Assembly: GCF_010993705.1 (NCBI RefSeq)
Contig: NZ_WOFO01000005.1
Coordinates: 248,001-312,000, forward strand
Direction of reading: 5' to 3'
Length of the DNA stretch: 64,000 nt
Source of the DNA: Cyclobacterium sp. SYSU L10401
GTDB lineage: Bacteria; Bacteroidota; Bacteroidia; Cytophagales; Cyclobacteriaceae
Made by a program: the position numbers and the translations under genes
Notes under the pieces: generated by a model
Told to the model about the DNA's origin: nothing
Seen by the model: the letters and a program-made list of their open reading frames with translations, nothing else
Databases searched by the model: none
Shown here: positions 1 to 10,050 of the stretch, in pieces
Layout of the letters: the number at the start of each line of letters is the position of its first letter
How positions within the stretch are numbered: the stretch's first letter is position 1

Positions 1-276
1 GTAAAAATCAATAATTTCACCTTCCGCCACCTGTACTATCGCCTTCTTAAATGTGTTGGTATAGCCGGATACTATCTTGGCTTTGGTGTACCTGGTTTTC
101 TTTTTTGCCGCATAACGCATGGTACGTACCCCAACCACTTTGACACCGTACATTTTCTCTACAGCTTGCTTGATCTGAGGCTTCTTTGCAGTTTTTTCTA
201 CCACAAAACCGTAGACCCCACGTTCGTTCATGGCTGAGATCTTTTCTGTAATCAAAGGTCTTTTTAATATCTCCAT
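1..276 (-). CDS. rplW: 50S ribosomal protein L23 (3' end outside window)
   Basis: L23 sits beside the peptide exit tunnel and binds 23S rRNA. I translated the minus strand from the ATG at 274-276; it opens MEILKRPLITEKISAM, the usual L23 start (RPxxTEK), and carries the basic segment RYAAKKKTRYTKAK around residues 53-66. The frame is open for 92 codons to the window edge, where the visible end (AEGEIIDFY) is close to the usual L23 C terminus, so only a few residues are probably missing. It lies 4 bp downstream of rplD in the order rplC-rplD-rplW, the normal S10-cluster order, so it is co-transcribed with them. Identity is firm; only the stop codon is unseen. Confidence 0.95.
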   Translation of the reverse strand, partial: MEILKRPLITEKISAMNERGVYGFVVEKTAKKPQIKQAVEKMYGVKVVGVRTMRYAAKKKTRYTKAKIVSGYTNTFKKAIVQVAEGEIIDFY

Positions 277-280
277 GATT

Positions 281-910
281 TTATTTCGATAAAAGGGTTT
301 CTAATTTACTCAATGCACCTTCACAAAAAACCAGGCTATCGGCATCCAAAAGCTCATACGTATTCAAATCATCTACCATTCGTACTTTTGCTTTTTGCAA
401 ATTTCTGGAAGACAAGTATACATTTGGATTGTTTTCAGCTACTACCAACAGGGTCTTTTTATCTGTAAGCGACAAATTGGAAAGCAGCTTGATGTAATCT
501 TTTGTCCGGGGTGCATCGAAAACCAGATCTTCCAATATTACCAAACCATTGTCCTTTGCCTTGTATGACAAAGCCGACTTTCTGGCAACCTGCTTTAATT
601 TTTTATTCAATTTAAAAGAATAATCCCTTGGCTTGGGTCCAAATACCCTACCGCCACCCCTGAAAATCGGGGATTTGATAGAGCCTGCACGAGCACCTCC
701 GGTACCTTTTTGCTTCTTAATCTTCTTGGTAGAACCGGAAATTTCGGCCCTTTCCTTTGATTTATGTGTACCCTGTCGCCTGTTAGCCAAATATTGTTTG
801 ACATCAAGGTAAATGGCGTGATCGTTAGGCTCAACCGCGAAAATATCCTCGGAAAGCGTCACTTTTCTTCCGGTGTCTTCACCGGTCTGTTTTAATATTG
901 CTAATTCCAT
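281..910 (-). CDS. rplD: 50S ribosomal protein L4
   Basis: L4 binds 23S rRNA and its long loop lines the exit tunnel. At 209 aa the length is normal. The loop is recognisable near residues 50-90, including [20 protein letters not shown] and the following [20 protein letters not shown], the hallmark of L4. The start ATG at 908-910 is 4 bp after the rplC stop and the stop is 4 bp before rplW, so the three genes are tightly coupled. In enterobacteria L4 represses its own operon. Here the S10 leader is absent because the str-type genes lie upstream of rpsJ, so I make no claim of autoregulation. Confidence 0.97.
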   Translation of the reverse strand: MELAILKQTGEDTGRKVTLSEDIFAVEPNDHAIYLDVKQYLANRRQGTHKSKERAEISGSTKKIKKQKGTGGARAGSIKSPIFRGGGRVFGPKPRDYSFKLNKKLKQVARKSALSYKAKDNGLVILEDLVFDAPRTKDYIKLLSNLSLTDKKTLLVVAENNPNVYLSSRNLQKAKVRMVDDLNTYELLDADSLVFCEGALSKLETLLSK

Positions 911-914
911 CTTC

Positions 915-1547
915 TTACTTCTCTAGAATCACAAAAGAATTTTTGGCTCCCGGTATAGAACCACTTACCAGAAGCAGGTTCTTTTCAGGATAAATTTTAA
1001 GTACTTTTAAATTAAGTACTTTGACCCTGTTACCTCCGGTCCTTCCAGCCATTCTCATGCCTTTAAAGACCCTGGAAGGCCAGGAGCAAGCACCGATGGA
1101 ACCAGGATGACGTTGCCTGTTGTGCTGCCCGTGGGTAGCTCCTCCGACACCACCAAAGCCATGTCGTTTTACCACGCCTTGAAAACCCTTTCCTTTGGAT
1201 GTTCCGATGGCATCGACAAAGTCACCTTCAACAAAAATCTGATCAGATATGACGGTTTTACCCATGTCTACCTGTCCTTCGAATTCCACTCTGAAATCCC
1301 TGAATTCAACAACTTTCTGCTTTGGCGTTGTACCGGCCTTTTTGAAATGACCGATCAATGGCTTGGGCGTATTTTTCTCCTTACGCTCACCATAAGCCAA
1401 CTGTACAGCGTTGTACCCGTCTGTTTCTACATTTTTTACTTGCGTCACTACGCAAGGACCAGCTTCTACTAACGTGCATGCGACATTACGTCCATCGGCA
1501 CTAAAAATACTAGTCATTCCGATTTTCTTACCTATAATTCCAGACAT
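915..1547 (-). CDS. rplC: 50S ribosomal protein L3
   Basis: L3 reaches toward the peptidyl transferase centre and is an early 50S assembly protein. The 210-aa product begins [19 protein letters not shown] and contains the L3 signature near residues 120-150 ([18 protein letters not shown], then [15 protein letters not shown]). The Gln in GQHNRQ is the methylated site in other bacteria. Start is the ATG at 1545-1547. It is the first gene of a unit with its own promoter (1612-1642), separated from rpsJ by a terminator (1737-1770), unlike the continuous rpsJ-rplC arrangement of many bacteria. Confidence 0.97.
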   Translation of the reverse strand: MSGIIGKKIGMTSIFSADGRNVACTLVEAGPCVVTQVKNVETDGYNAVQLAYGERKEKNTPKPLIGHFKKAGTTPKQKVVEFRDFRVEFEGQVDMGKTVISDQIFVEGDFVDAIGTSKGKGFQGVVKRHGFGGVGGATHGQHNRQRHPGSIGACSWPSRVFKGMRMAGRTGGNRVKVLNLKVLKIYPEKNLLLVSGSIPGAKNSFVILEK

Positions 1548-1611
1548 CTATGGATATATAATATACAATGATTCACAAGGCTTTACACACCTGTGCCCTT
1601 TTAAAGGATTG

Positions 1612-1642
1612 CAAAGTTAGTAATTTAATTTCAGCTTGCAAA
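1612..1642 (-). promoter_or_regulatory. Promoter of the rplC-rplD-rplW unit
   Basis: Read on the minus strand this is a complete Bacteroidota housekeeping promoter: TTTG at 1642-1639, 19 nt, then TAACTTTG at 1619-1612 (consensus TAnnTTTG). The bases after it are CAATCC, the same as in the rpsL promoter. Using the rnpB spacing as a ruler, transcription would begin near 1607, giving a leader of about 60 nt before the rplC ATG. Confidence 0.75.
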
Positions 1643-1736
1643 TCGCAACCTGAATATTTTCAAACAATTAGCTACTTAAAAAGCCATTCGCAGGAGAATA
1701 TTTCAAAACTACCATCCGGATCGTATTTTCTTAACC

Positions 1737-1770
1737 GAAAAAGCCCATGCCAAAACTGGCACGGGCTTTT
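1737..1770 (-). terminator. Intrinsic terminator after rpsJ
   Basis: A near-perfect hairpin 20 bp downstream of the rpsJ stop: AAAAGCCCGTGCC, loop AGTTTT, GGCATGGGCTTTTT on the minus strand, with A-tract before and T-tract after. It should end the rpsL-rpsG-fusA-rpsJ transcript in front of the rplC promoter. The flanking A and T tracts mean it could also work on the plus strand. Confidence 0.8.
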
Positions 1771-1790
1771 AATCGTTTCAATGGAGCAGG

Positions 1791-2096
1791 TCAGACTTTG
1801 ATCTCTACATCCACTCCGCTTGGGAGTTCAATTTTCATCAGGGCATCTACAGTTTTGGAACTACCTGAATAGATGTCCACCAGCCTTTTATAGGTGCAAA
1901 GTTGAAATTGCTCTCTGGCCTTTTTATTGACGTGGGGAGATTTCAAAACGGTAAATTTTTCCTTCTTGGTTGGCAAAGGAATAGGCCCTACCACAATGGC
2001 ACCTGTAGATTTTACAGCTTTAACGATTTTCTCTGACGACTTATCCACCAGGCTATAATCGTATGACTTTAATTTTATTCTGATTTTCTGATTCAT
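1791..2096 (-). CDS. rpsJ: 30S ribosomal protein S10
   Basis: S10 is a 30S head protein that also joins antitermination complexes with NusB. The 101-aa product has the family core around residues 35-60 ([20 protein letters not shown], then [13 protein letters not shown]) and the usual length. Start is ATG at 2094-2096, 11 bp after the fusA stop. It is the last gene of rpsL-rpsG-fusA-rpsJ: tuf is not here but lies with tRNAs near 17.3-18.5 kb. A terminator follows, so S10 production is separated from the rest of the S10 cluster. Confidence 0.97.
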   Translation of the reverse strand: MNQKIRIKLKSYDYSLVDKSSEKIVKAVKSTGAIVVGPIPLPTKKEKFTVLKSPHVNKKAREQFQLCTYKRLVDIYSGSSKTVDALMKIELPSGVDVEIKV

Positions 2097-2107
2097 TTTC
2101 GATTTTT

Positions 2108-4255
2108 TTAAGCCTTTTCTCCTTTTACTTTGGCAATGATACCTTCAGCAATATTGTTAGGAACTGGGTCATAATGTGAAAAGGTTAGTGAGGCAGAAGC
2201 CCTACCTGAAGAAATTGTTCTCAGGTCAGTCACATAACCAAACAGCTCAGACAAAGGAACCGAAGCCTTAATGACTGTGGCGGCACCCTTGGTATCCATC
2301 CCTTTCATCAGACCTCTTCTACGGTTTAGGTCTCCTGTTACCGGTCCGGTGTATTCATCCGGGGAAACTACCTCTACTGCCATTATAGGCTCCAACAATT
2401 GTGGCTTACACTTTTTGGCTGCCTCCTTGAAACCAATCCTGGCTGCCATTTCAAAAGAAAGGGAATCGGAATCCACGTCATGGAAGGATCCATGAAACAA
2501 CCTGACTTTCATCGCCTCAATGGGATATCCTGCCAAAGGTCCGTTTTTCATGGCATCAGCAAAACCTTTTTGAATAGCGGGGATAAATTCCTTTGGAATT
2601 ACTCCACCTACAATGCCGTTCACAAAGTCCAATCCCGGCTTGATTTCATTGGTTTCCGGATCTGCTTCTCTCGGTCCGATTTCAAAGACGATGTCTGCAA
2701 ATTTACCCTTACCACCGGTTTGCTTCTTGTAAACCTCTTTGTGCTCTACACTGGAAAAAAGGGCTTCTTTATAGGCAACCTGGGGAGCTCCCTGGTTGAT
2801 TTCTACCTTGAATTCCCGCCTGAGGCGATCAATAATGATTTCCAGGTGAAGTTCTCCCATACCTCTTAGAATCACCTGACCAGTTTCATGGTCGGTGTTC
2901 ACGTGTAGTGTAGGATCTTCTTCCACCAATTTGGAAATCGCCATCCCCAGTTTATCTACATCCGCCTGTGTTTTGGCTTCAATCGCATAACCGATTACTG
3001 GTTCAGGGAAAGTCATTTCTTCCAAAACCACTTTATGCTTCTCATCACAAAGGGTATCTCCAGTCTTAATGTCTTTAAAACCTACTCCTGCACAAATATC
3101 ACCAGCTTCTACCCTGTCTATAGGGTTTTGCTTATTGGAGTGCATTTGAAGAAGTCTGGAAATACGCTCTTTTTTATCTGTCCTTGTGTTGAACACATAA
3201 GAGCCTGCTTCCAGCTTGCCAGAATAAACCCTCATGAAAGCCAGGCGGCCTACGAAGGGATCAGTGGCAATTTTAAAAGCCAGCGCAGCAAAGTGATCAT
3301 CACTATCGGGATGCCTGAGCACCGCTTCCTCAGTGTCTGGATTGGTGCCTTTTACCGGTGGCAAATCCAGTGGACAAGGAAGGTAGGCTATTACCGCATC
3401 CAATAGGGCCTGTACGCCTTTGTTTTTAAAAGCAGAACCACAAAGTACAGGAGAGAAATCCATATTGATCACCGCCTTACGGATAGCAGCCATCATTTCA
3501 TCTTTGGTGATGGAGTTTTCATCCTCAAAGAACTTTTCCATCAAAGCCTCATCATAAGAAGCCACTTGCTCTACCAGACTTTGTCTGTATTCTGCAACGG
3601 TTTCCTTCAGGTCTTCGGGAATATCAATTACCTTATAAGTCATCCCCTGATCCTCTTCATTCCAGACAACAGCCTGGTTGGTGATCAGGTCTACCACTCC
3701 CTTAAAGGTGTCTTCAGCACCTATCGGAATCTGAAGTGGCACAGGATTGGCTCCCAGTTTTTCTTTTATTTCAGCTACTGCATTGAAAAAATCAGCTCCT
3801 GCCCTATCCATTTTATTGACAAAACAGATTCTGGGAACGTGGTATTTATCCGCTTGTCTCCAAACGGTCTCAGATTGAGGTTCTACACCCGATACCGCAC
3901 AAAACAAAGCCACTGCACCATCGAGTACCCTGAGAGACCTTTCCACTTCCACGGTAAAGTCTACGTGACCGGGAGTATCAATCAGGTTGATTTGATAATC
4001 TTTGGTATCATCATTGGCCAGCCCCTGAATAGTGGGGTACTTCCATTTTGTCGTAGTTGCAGCAGAGGTAATGGTAATACCCCTCTCCTGCTCCTGCTCC
4101 ATCCAGTCCATGGTAGCTGCACCATCGTGAACTTCTCCAATTTTGTGAGAAATTCCGGTATAATACAGGATACGTTCAGAGGTGGTTGTTTTTCCGGCGT
4201 CAATATGCGCCATGATACCTATGTTTCTGAGATATTTTAAGTCTTTCTTAGCCAT
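2108..4255 (-). CDS. fusA: Translation elongation factor G
   Basis: EF-G is the GTPase that drives tRNA-mRNA translocation. The 715-aa protein has the G1 motif [19 protein letters not shown] at residues 16-34, the DTPGH motif ([18 protein letters not shown]) near residues 90-107 and NKMD near 147. The later domains are complete (for example [19 protein letters not shown] near residues 650-668). Length fits the usual 690-715 aa. It lies 6 bp after rpsG and 11 bp before rpsJ in the str-type operon. No second EF-G paralogue is seen in this window. The window cannot show whether it acts in translocation, recycling or both. Confidence 0.98.
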   Translation of the reverse strand: MAKKDLKYLRNIGIMAHIDAGKTTTSERILYYTGISHKIGEVHDGAATMDWMEQEQERGITITSAATTTKWKYPTIQGLANDDTKDYQINLIDTPGHVDFTVEVERSLRVLDGAVALFCAVSGVEPQSETVWRQADKYHVPRICFVNKMDRAGADFFNAVAEIKEKLGANPVPLQIPIGAEDTFKGVVDLITNQAVVWNEEDQGMTYKVIDIPEDLKETVAEYRQSLVEQVASYDEALMEKFFEDENSITKDEMMAAIRKAVINMDFSPVLCGSAFKNKGVQALLDAVIAYLPCPLDLPPVKGTNPDTEEAVLRHPDSDDHFAALAFKIATDPFVGRLAFMRVYSGKLEAGSYVFNTRTDKKERISRLLQMHSNKQNPIDRVEAGDICAGVGFKDIKTGDTLCDEKHKVVLEEMTFPEPVIGYAIEAKTQADVDKLGMAISKLVEEDPTLHVNTDHETGQVILRGMGELHLEIIIDRLRREFKVEINQGAPQVAYKEALFSSVEHKEVYKKQTGGKGKFADIVFEIGPREADPETNEIKPGLDFVNGIVGGVIPKEFIPAIQKGFADAMKNGPLAGYPIEAMKVRLFHGSFHDVDSDSLSFEMAARIGFKEAAKKCKPQLLEPIMAVEVVSPDEYTGPVTGDLNRRRGLMKGMDTKGAATVIKASVPLSELFGYVTDLRTISSGRASASLTFSHYDPVPNNIAEGIIAKVKGEKA

Positions 4256-4261
4256 TATTCA

Positions 4262-4729
4262 TTAAAATCTAAAATGCGAGAATGCTTTATTGGCTTCTGC
4301 CATTCTATGCGTGTCGTCTTTTTTCTTCACAGCAGCGCCTTCTCCTTTAGATGCGGAGATTATTTCTCCTGCCAGCCTGTCCATCATCGTCTTTTCTCCT
4401 CTTTTTCTGGCGAAAGTAATCATCCACTTGATCCCCAGGGAAATTTTACGCTCTGGTCTTACTTCCAAAGGTACCTGGAAAGTTGCTCCACCAACCCTAC
4501 GACTCTTCACCTCAACAGCGGGAGTGATATTGTTCAGCGCTTTTTTCCAAACCTCAAGACCATTCTCACCTACTTTATCTTCTACCTTTTCTATGGCATC
4601 GTAGAAAATTCTGTAAGCAATACTTTTCTTACCATCCACCATCAGACAATTGACGAACCTGGTGACCAAAGTGTCATTGAATTTGGGGTCAGGAAGAATA
4701 TACCTCTTTTTTGGTTTTGCTTTTCTCAT
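4262..4729 (-). CDS. rpsG: 30S ribosomal protein S7
   Basis: S7 nucleates assembly of the 30S head and contacts the E-site tRNA. The product is 155 aa, the standard length, starts [19 protein letters not shown] and contains [20 protein letters not shown] (residues 74-93), the S7 hallmark. ATG at 4727-4729; 20 bp after rpsL and 6 bp before fusA, so it is translated from the same mRNA. Nothing unusual is seen. Confidence 0.98.
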   Translation of the reverse strand: MRKAKPKKRYILPDPKFNDTLVTRFVNCLMVDGKKSIAYRIFYDAIEKVEDKVGENGLEVWKKALNNITPAVEVKSRRVGGATFQVPLEVRPERKISLGIKWMITFARKRGEKTMMDRLAGEIISASKGEGAAVKKKDDTHRMAEANKAFSHFRF

Positions 4730-4749
4730 TTTAATCTATATTAATTACA

Positions 4750-5133
4750 TTATTTTTTTGCGGCCTTGGGACGCTTGGCTCCATATTTGGAACGGCCCTG
4801 CTTACGGTCCTTCACTCCGGCTGTATCCAGGGCTCCCCGGATAATGTGGTACCTCACTCCCGGCAGGTCTTTTACCCTACCACCACGGATCAACACAATA
4901 GAGTGCTCCTGGAGGTTGTGACCTTCTCCCGGAATGTAAGCATTCACTTCTTTTCCGTTGGTCAATCTAACCCTGGCCACTTTTCTCATGGCAGAGTTAG
5001 GCTTCTTTGGTGTGGTGGTGTACACCCTGGTACATACACCTCTCCTTTGGGGGCAGGCATCCAAAGCCCTTGACTTGGATTTACTCTCAAGAGTGGTTCT
5101 ACCTTTTCTAACTAACTGTTGTATAGTAGGCAT
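4750..5133 (-). CDS. rpsL: 30S ribosomal protein S12
   Basis: S12 lies at the decoding centre. The 127-aa protein begins [20 protein letters not shown] and keeps the decoding loops [20 protein letters not shown] (residues 40-59) and [17 protein letters not shown] (about 84-100). The two lysines whose substitution gives streptomycin resistance in other bacteria (in PKKPNSA and [11 protein letters not shown]) are both present, so the gene looks streptomycin-sensitive. It is the first gene of the str-type unit, with its own promoter at 5183-5213 and a leader of about 45 nt. Confidence 0.98.
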   Translation of the reverse strand: MPTIQQLVRKGRTTLESKSKSRALDACPQRRGVCTRVYTTTPKKPNSAMRKVARVRLTNGKEVNAYIPGEGHNLQEHSIVLIRGGRVKDLPGVRYHIIRGALDTAGVKDRKQGRSKYGAKRPKAAKK

Positions 5134-5182
5134 TAATAGATAAATTAAATATTCTGCTTTTAAACTTATAAAATTCGGATTG

Positions 5183-5213
5183 CAAAGGTAAACAAATCAA
5201 TAAAACAAACAAA
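5183..5213 (-). promoter_or_regulatory. Promoter of the rpsL-rpsG-fusA-rpsJ unit
   Basis: Minus-strand TTTG at 5213-5210, spacer 19 nt, then TACCTTTG at 5190-5183, matching the Bacteroidota TAnnTTTG box exactly. The downstream bases are CAATCC, as at the rplC promoter. The predicted transcription start is near 5178. The position, between DUF3467 and rpsL, shows that the str genes need not depend on read-through from rpoC. Confidence 0.75.
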
Positions 5214-5295
5214 ATTAAGGAGTTATATTTTATGACCTGTCTGGTGACCAACATTTAACTGTTGCTTTTTGAAACTGGGGAAGATTCATCCGCTG

Positions 5296-5625
5296 CTAAG
5301 CCTCTCCAGGGGTACCGCCAAAATTCAAAGGAAATTGGGGCGCTTCCATTCCTCCTTCAATCTTTCCGAATGCCTTTTCATATTTTTCAATATTGTCTTT
5401 CAATGCCAGTAGCAAGCGTTTGGCATGATCAGGAGTCATGATGATCCTGGATTTGACTTTGGCTTTCGGAATACCTGGCATCAACCGGATAAAATCAATC
5501 ACAAACTCGGAATTGGAGTGAGCAATCATCGCCAAATTGGAATAGATCCCTTCAGCAATTTCATCCGAAAGCTCAACATTGATTTGTTGTTTTTGATCTT
5601 TTTCTGTCTTGTTGTCTTCTTCCAT
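5296..5625 (-). CDS. DUF3467 family protein, function unknown
   Basis: A 109-aa soluble protein I recognise as DUF3467. The sequence shows a Lys/Glu/Gln-rich start, then a compact domain (VELSDEIAEGIYSNLAMIAH at residues 17-36, then FVIDFIRLMPG, and RIIMTPDHAKRLLLALKDNI near 60-79). There is no signal peptide, membrane segment or catalytic motif. It starts at ATG 5623-5625, about 67 bp after the rpoC stop, with a terminator-like hairpin (5641-5678) between. Placement directly after rpoC is common in Bacteroidota (family knowledge). The context suggests a link to transcription or ribosome synthesis, but no function is known to me. Confidence 0.85.
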   Translation of the reverse strand: MEEDNKTEKDQKQQINVELSDEIAEGIYSNLAMIAHSNSEFVIDFIRLMPGIPKAKVKSRIIMTPDHAKRLLLALKDNIEKYEKAFGKIEGGMEAPQFPLNFGGTPGEA

Positions 5626-5640
5626 GTTGAAGTTTTTAAG

Positions 5641-5678
5641 AAAAAAAGGCCTGCATCAATCAGCAGGCCCTTTTTTTC
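5641..5678 (-). terminator. Terminator or attenuator between rpoC and DUF3467
   Basis: Perfect GC-rich stem GGGCCTGC / GCAGGCC(T) with an 8-nt loop, flanked by a seven-residue A-tract and T-tract, just after the rpoC stop (5693) and 16 bp before the DUF3467 ATG. On the minus strand it should end most rpoBC transcripts. Because no promoter is seen between it and DUF3467, that gene is probably expressed by read-through. Confidence 0.8.
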
Positions 5679-5692
5679 ATAAGAGCAATTCT

Positions 5693-8600
5693 CTATTTGA
5701 TGGTTTCCCTTACTTTTCTGCTGCTGCTTTCCTTTTCGGCAGTCAACAATTCGTATTCTTCCTGAGAACCAACAATCAGTTTACCAAATTTACGCTGACC
5801 GGTACCGGCAGGTATCAGGTGACCTACAATCACATTTTCTTTCAGTCCCAGCAACTCATCCCGCTTTCCTCTGATAGCTGCTTCACTCAGTACCTTGGTG
5901 GTCTCCTGGAAGGAGGCAGCCGAAATAAAGCTCTCGGTTCCCAAAGAAGAGGCGGTAATTCCCTGCAGGGTAGGCTGAGAAACAGCAGTTTGTGCGTCCC
6001 GAACCTGAACCAATTTCATGTCTTTACGCTTCAGGCTGGAATTTTCATCCCTCAACCTTCTGGCGGTAATGATCATACCAGGCTTCAGGGTGGCAGAATC
6101 TCCTGCATCCATCACTACCTTCTTGTCCAGTATCACATCATTCTCCTCGCGGAAAGCCCATTTATCTACAATCTGGTTTTGCAAAAATCCTGTATCACCG
6201 GCATCTAGGATCTCAACTTTTTGCATCATCTGGCTCACAATTACCTCGATGTGCTTGTCGTTGATTTTCACCCCTTGTAGTCGGTAAACTTCCTGAATTT
6301 CGTTCACCAGGTATTCCTGAACAGCTGTCGGTCCTTTGATAGAAAGGATATCGTTGGGTGTAATGGCTCCATCTGAAAGGGGTTCTCCCGCTCGGATAAA
6401 ATCATTTTCCTGAACCAGAATATGTTTGGATAGGGACACCATATAACGTTTCCTGACACCATCCCTGGACTCTATAAATATCTCCCGATTTCCTCGTTTG
6501 ATTCCGCCATAAATGACTACACCGTCAATTTCTGATACTACCGCCGGATTAGATGGGTTTCTGGCTTCAAACAATTCGGTTACCCTTGGCAAACCACCGG
6601 TAATATCCCGGGTTTTACCAACAGAACGCGGTATTTTTACCAATATTTGCCCGGATTTGACCTCTTCTCCTTTTTCTACGGATAAGTGCGCCCCAACAGG
6701 AATATTGTAGGATTTTGACTCGTCTCCATGCTCAACGATTACAGCAGGGTTTTTGGTCTTATCCTTGGTATCAATGATCACCTTTTCCCTGTATCCTGTC
6801 TGATCATCTGCCACCTCTTTGTAGGTGACCCCTTCGATTATGGCTTCAAAATCAACTTTTCCATCAAACTCAGACAAAATCACGGCGTTGTATGGATCCC
6901 AGGTGCACAAGGATTCTCCCTTGGCTATCTTCTGTCCATCAGTGACATTCAATATCGCACCATATGGCACATGATTGGAAACCAAAGTTTTACCAGATTT
7001 GACATCATTAACTTTAATCTCGCCGGATCTTCCCATCACGATGGCCACTTCATCACCATCCTTATTGGTAGTTTTGATCCAACGCAATTCTTCTTCAAAC
7101 TCAACAATTCCATCAAACTTGGAGTTGATACTTGCTTCCACCGAAATATTGGAGGCTGTACCCCCTACGTGGAAGGTTCTCAATGTCAGCTGGGTACCAG
7201 GTTCTCCGATGGATTGGGCGGCAATTACTCCAACAGACTCGCCTACCTGAACTTGTTTTCCAGTGGCCAGGTTCCTACCGTAGCATTTGGAACAAACCCC
7301 TCTGCGGGTTTCACAGGTAAGGACGGATCTGATCTCAATTTCTTCAACTGCTGAATCATCGATAGCCTTGGCTACCACATCAGTGATTTCTTCTCCTGAA
7401 GAGATGATCAGTTCGTCTGAGATGGGATCTATTACATCATGAACAGCGATCCTGCCCACTACCCTTTCGGATAAAGGTTCTACGATCTCATCATTGTCCT
7501 TCAAAGCCTGAACAACCAATCCCCTCAATGTGCCACAATCTTCCTCAGAGATGATCATGTCCTGTGCCACATCCACTAACCTTCTGGTCAGGTAACCGGC
7601 ATCAGCAGTTTTCAAGGCTGTATCGGCAAGACCTTTACGGGCACCGTGAGTAGAGATAAAGTACTCCAATACATCCAGTCCTTCTTTAAAGTTGGACAGA
7701 ATAGGATTTTCAATGATCTCCCCTACAGAGCCCTGCAGGTTCTTTTGAGGCTTCGCCATCAGCCCTCTCATACCACCCAGCTGTCTGATTTGCTCTCTGG
7801 AACCTCTGGCTCCGGAGTGCATCATCATGTAGATGGCATTGAAGCCCTGGTTATCCTCTTCCATCTGACGCATCAGTATATTGGTCAGGTTGGAATTGGT
7901 TCGGGTCCAGATATCGATGACCTGATTGTACCGCTCATTATCGGTAATCAATCCCATCAGGTAATTGTTCCATACCTGATCCACTTCCGTTTTGGCTTTT
8001 TCTATCAAAGGCTCCTTGTCTTCCGGAATGATCACATCATCCAGACCCATGGACAGGCCACCCTGATAAGCCATTTGGAAACCAAGGTGTTTGATGTCAT
8101 CCAGGAACTGGGCTGAACGGGCTATACCACATATCTTTACCACCTCTGCAATAATCTGCTGCAGTTTTTTCTTGGTCAAGAGTTCATTCACGTAACCTAC
8201 CTGAAGCGGCACAAATTGATTGAAAATCAACCGGCCTGCAACGGTATCTACAATTTCATCGGCCAGGGATCCGTCTTCTTTTCTAACCTTCACCTTACAT
8301 TTAATATGGGCATGCTTGGATATGGCTCCCTCATTAAGGGCTATCAATACTTCCTCCTGTCCATAGAATGTCATGCCTTCTCCCTCTACCGGATTTTCAT
8401 CCGTAGACTTCATGCCCTTGGTCACATAGTAAAGTCCCAAAACCATGTCCTGAGAAGGAACCGTAATCGGCGCACCATTGGCAGGGTTGAGGATATTATG
8501 CGAAGAGAGCATCAGGGTTGATGCTTCCAAAATGGCTTCATGCCCCAGGGGAACGTGTACGGCCATCTGGTCACCATCAAAGTCAGCGTTAAACGCAGTA

Positions 8601-10003
8601 CAGACCAAGGGGTGAAGCTGTATGGCTTTTCCCTCGATCAACTTTGGCTGGAAAGCCTGTATACCCAGCCTGTGCAGGGTTGGAGCCCTGTTCAACAGAA
8701 CAGGATGTCCTTTAAGAACATTTTCCAGTATATCCCAGACTACCGGATCCTTTCGGTCGACTATCTTCTTGGCAGATTTTACAGTTTTTACTATCCCCCT
8801 TTCAATCAATTTTCTGATGATAAAAGGTTTGAATAGCTCAGCAGCCATGTTTTTAGGCAAGCCACATTCATGCAGTTTTAACTCAGGACCTACTACAATC
8901 ACCGAACGGCCGGAATAATCCACCCTTTTTCCCAACAGGTTTTGTCTGAATCGACCCTGCTTCCCTTTCAACATATCAGAAAGGGATTTTAGCGCACGGT
9001 TACCATCAGATCTTACCGCATTTACTTTTCGGGAATTATCGAATAAGGAATCTACTGCTTCCTGAAGCATCCTTTTTTCATTTCTAAGGATTACTTCCGG
9101 TGCTTTGATATCAATAAGTCTTTTCAGCCTGTTATTTCGGATAATAACCCTCCTGTACAGGTCGTTCAGATCGGAAGTAGCAAACCTACCCCCATCCAAT
9201 GGCACCAATGGTCGTAGTTCAGGTGGAATAACAGGCACCATGCGCACAACCATCCATTCCGGTCGGTTTTCTATTCTGGTCCTGGCATCCCTGAAGGCTT
9301 CTACGACTTTCAGGCGCTTTAAAGCCTCTCCTTTTCGCTGCTGCGAGGTATCTGTAGCCGCCTGATGCCTCAAGCTATAGGAAAGGTCGTCCAGGTCAAG
9401 CCTGGCGAGCAGCATTTCCAGTGCTTCAGCACCCATCTTGGCTATAAATTTATTGGGATCATCATCGTCAAGCATCTGGTTCTCTTTGGGAAGCTTGTCC
9501 ATGATGTCCAGGTATTCGTCTTCTGTCAGGAAGTCCAGGTACTGCAAGCCATCATCTGCCTTGGCACCAGCCTGAATGACCACGTATCTTTCATAATAGA
9601 CGATCTGATCCAGCTTCTTGGTGGGCAAGCCTAAAAGATAACCAATCTTGTTGGGAAGAGATTTGAAATACCATATATGAGCTACGGGTACTACCAGTTC
9701 GATATGGCCCATTCTTTCCCGTCTTACCTTCTTTTCGGTAACTTCCACTCCACAGCGGTCACATATGATCCCCTTATACCTGATGCGTTTGTATTTTCCA
9801 CAATGACATTCCCAGTCTTTTACCGGCCCAAATATCCGCTCACAGAACAAACCACCCATTTCAGGCTTGTAAGTCCTGTAGTTGATCGTTTCAGGTTGTG
9901 TAACTTCCCCGTGTGAACTGTCCAAAATGGACTCGGGTGAAGCCAAACTAATGGTGACTCTGGAAAAGTCGTTGTTTAGTTTTTTATTTTTTCTGAACGC
10001 CAT
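5693..10003 (-). CDS. rpoC: RNA polymerase subunit beta'
   Basis: The beta' subunit forms half of the RNA polymerase active cleft. I choose the ATG at 10001-10003 (1,436 aa, starting [13 protein letters not shown], typical of the phylum); a longer reading would need a TTG at 10030. An N-terminal zinc ribbon is present ([13 protein letters not shown] then CDRCG, about residues 66-84). The catalytic [12 protein letters not shown] lies near residue 472, and the second zinc cluster ([13 protein letters not shown]) near 900. Length is as expected, with no large lineage insertion noticed. It lies 47 bp after rpoB with a short hairpin between, and is followed by a terminator. Confidence 0.98.
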   Translation of the reverse strand: MAFRKNKKLNNDFSRVTISLASPESILDSSHGEVTQPETINYRTYKPEMGGLFCERIFGPVKDWECHCGKYKRIRYKGIICDRCGVEVTEKKVRRERMGHIELVVPVAHIWYFKSLPNKIGYLLGLPTKKLDQIVYYERYVVIQAGAKADDGLQYLDFLTEDEYLDIMDKLPKENQMLDDDDPNKFIAKMGAEALEMLLARLDLDDLSYSLRHQAATDTSQQRKGEALKRLKVVEAFRDARTRIENRPEWMVVRMVPVIPPELRPLVPLDGGRFATSDLNDLYRRVIIRNNRLKRLIDIKAPEVILRNEKRMLQEAVDSLFDNSRKVNAVRSDGNRALKSLSDMLKGKQGRFRQNLLGKRVDYSGRSVIVVGPELKLHECGLPKNMAAELFKPFIIRKLIERGIVKTVKSAKKIVDRKDPVVWDILENVLKGHPVLLNRAPTLHRLGIQAFQPKLIEGKAIQLHPLVCTAFNADFDGDQMAVHVPLGHEAILEASTLMLSSHNILNPANGAPITVPSQDMVLGLYYVTKGMKSTDENPVEGEGMTFYGQEEVLIALNEGAISKHAHIKCKVKVRKEDGSLADEIVDTVAGRLIFNQFVPLQVGYVNELLTKKKLQQIIAEVVKICGIARSAQFLDDIKHLGFQMAYQGGLSMGLDDVIIPEDKEPLIEKAKTEVDQVWNNYLMGLITDNERYNQVIDIWTRTNSNLTNILMRQMEEDNQGFNAIYMMMHSGARGSREQIRQLGGMRGLMAKPQKNLQGSVGEIIENPILSNFKEGLDVLEYFISTHGARKGLADTALKTADAGYLTRRLVDVAQDMIISEEDCGTLRGLVVQALKDNDEIVEPLSERVVGRIAVHDVIDPISDELIISSGEEITDVVAKAIDDSAVEEIEIRSVLTCETRRGVCSKCYGRNLATGKQVQVGESVGVIAAQSIGEPGTQLTLRTFHVGGTASNISVEASINSKFDGIVEFEEELRWIKTTNKDGDEVAIVMGRSGEIKVNDVKSGKTLVSNHVPYGAILNVTDGQKIAKGESLCTWDPYNAVILSEFDGKVDFEAIIEGVTYKEVADDQTGYREKVIIDTKDKTKNPAVIVEHGDESKSYNIPVGAHLSVEKGEEVKSGQILVKIPRSVGKTRDITGGLPRVTELFEARNPSNPAVVSEIDGVVIYGGIKRGNREIFIESRDGVRKRYMVSLSKHILVQENDFIRAGEPLSDGAITPNDILSIKGPTAVQEYLVNEIQEVYRLQGVKINDKHIEVIVSQMMQKVEILDAGDTGFLQNQIVDKWAFREENDVILDKKVVMDAGDSATLKPGMIITARRLRDENSSLKRKDMKLVQVRDAQTAVSQPTLQGITASSLGTESFISAASFQETTKVLSEAAIRGKRDELLGLKENVIVGHLIPAGTGQRKFGKLIVGSQEEYELLTAEKESSSRKVRETIK

Positions 10004-10021
10004 AGTTTTTTTTGTATTTGA

Positions 10022-10037
10022 AGGCCCCAAAAGGCCT
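10022..10037 (-). other. Small hairpin in the rpoB-rpoC spacer
   Basis: AGGCC, loop TTTTGG, GGCCT on the minus strand, in the 47-bp gap just upstream of the rpoC ATG. It lacks a T-tract, so it is not a terminator. It could affect mRNA processing or rpoC translation; function is unproven. Confidence 0.4.
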
Positions 10038-10050
10038 AATGGTTTCTAAG

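Noticed and set aside
3566-4240. 224-aa plus-strand ORF opposite fusA
   Set aside because: Antisense shadow of a highly conserved coding frame; no family resemblance.
5609-6208. 199-aa plus-strand ORF opposite the rpoC 3' end
   Set aside because: Shadow frame; overlaps the terminator and rpoC, no recognisable domain.
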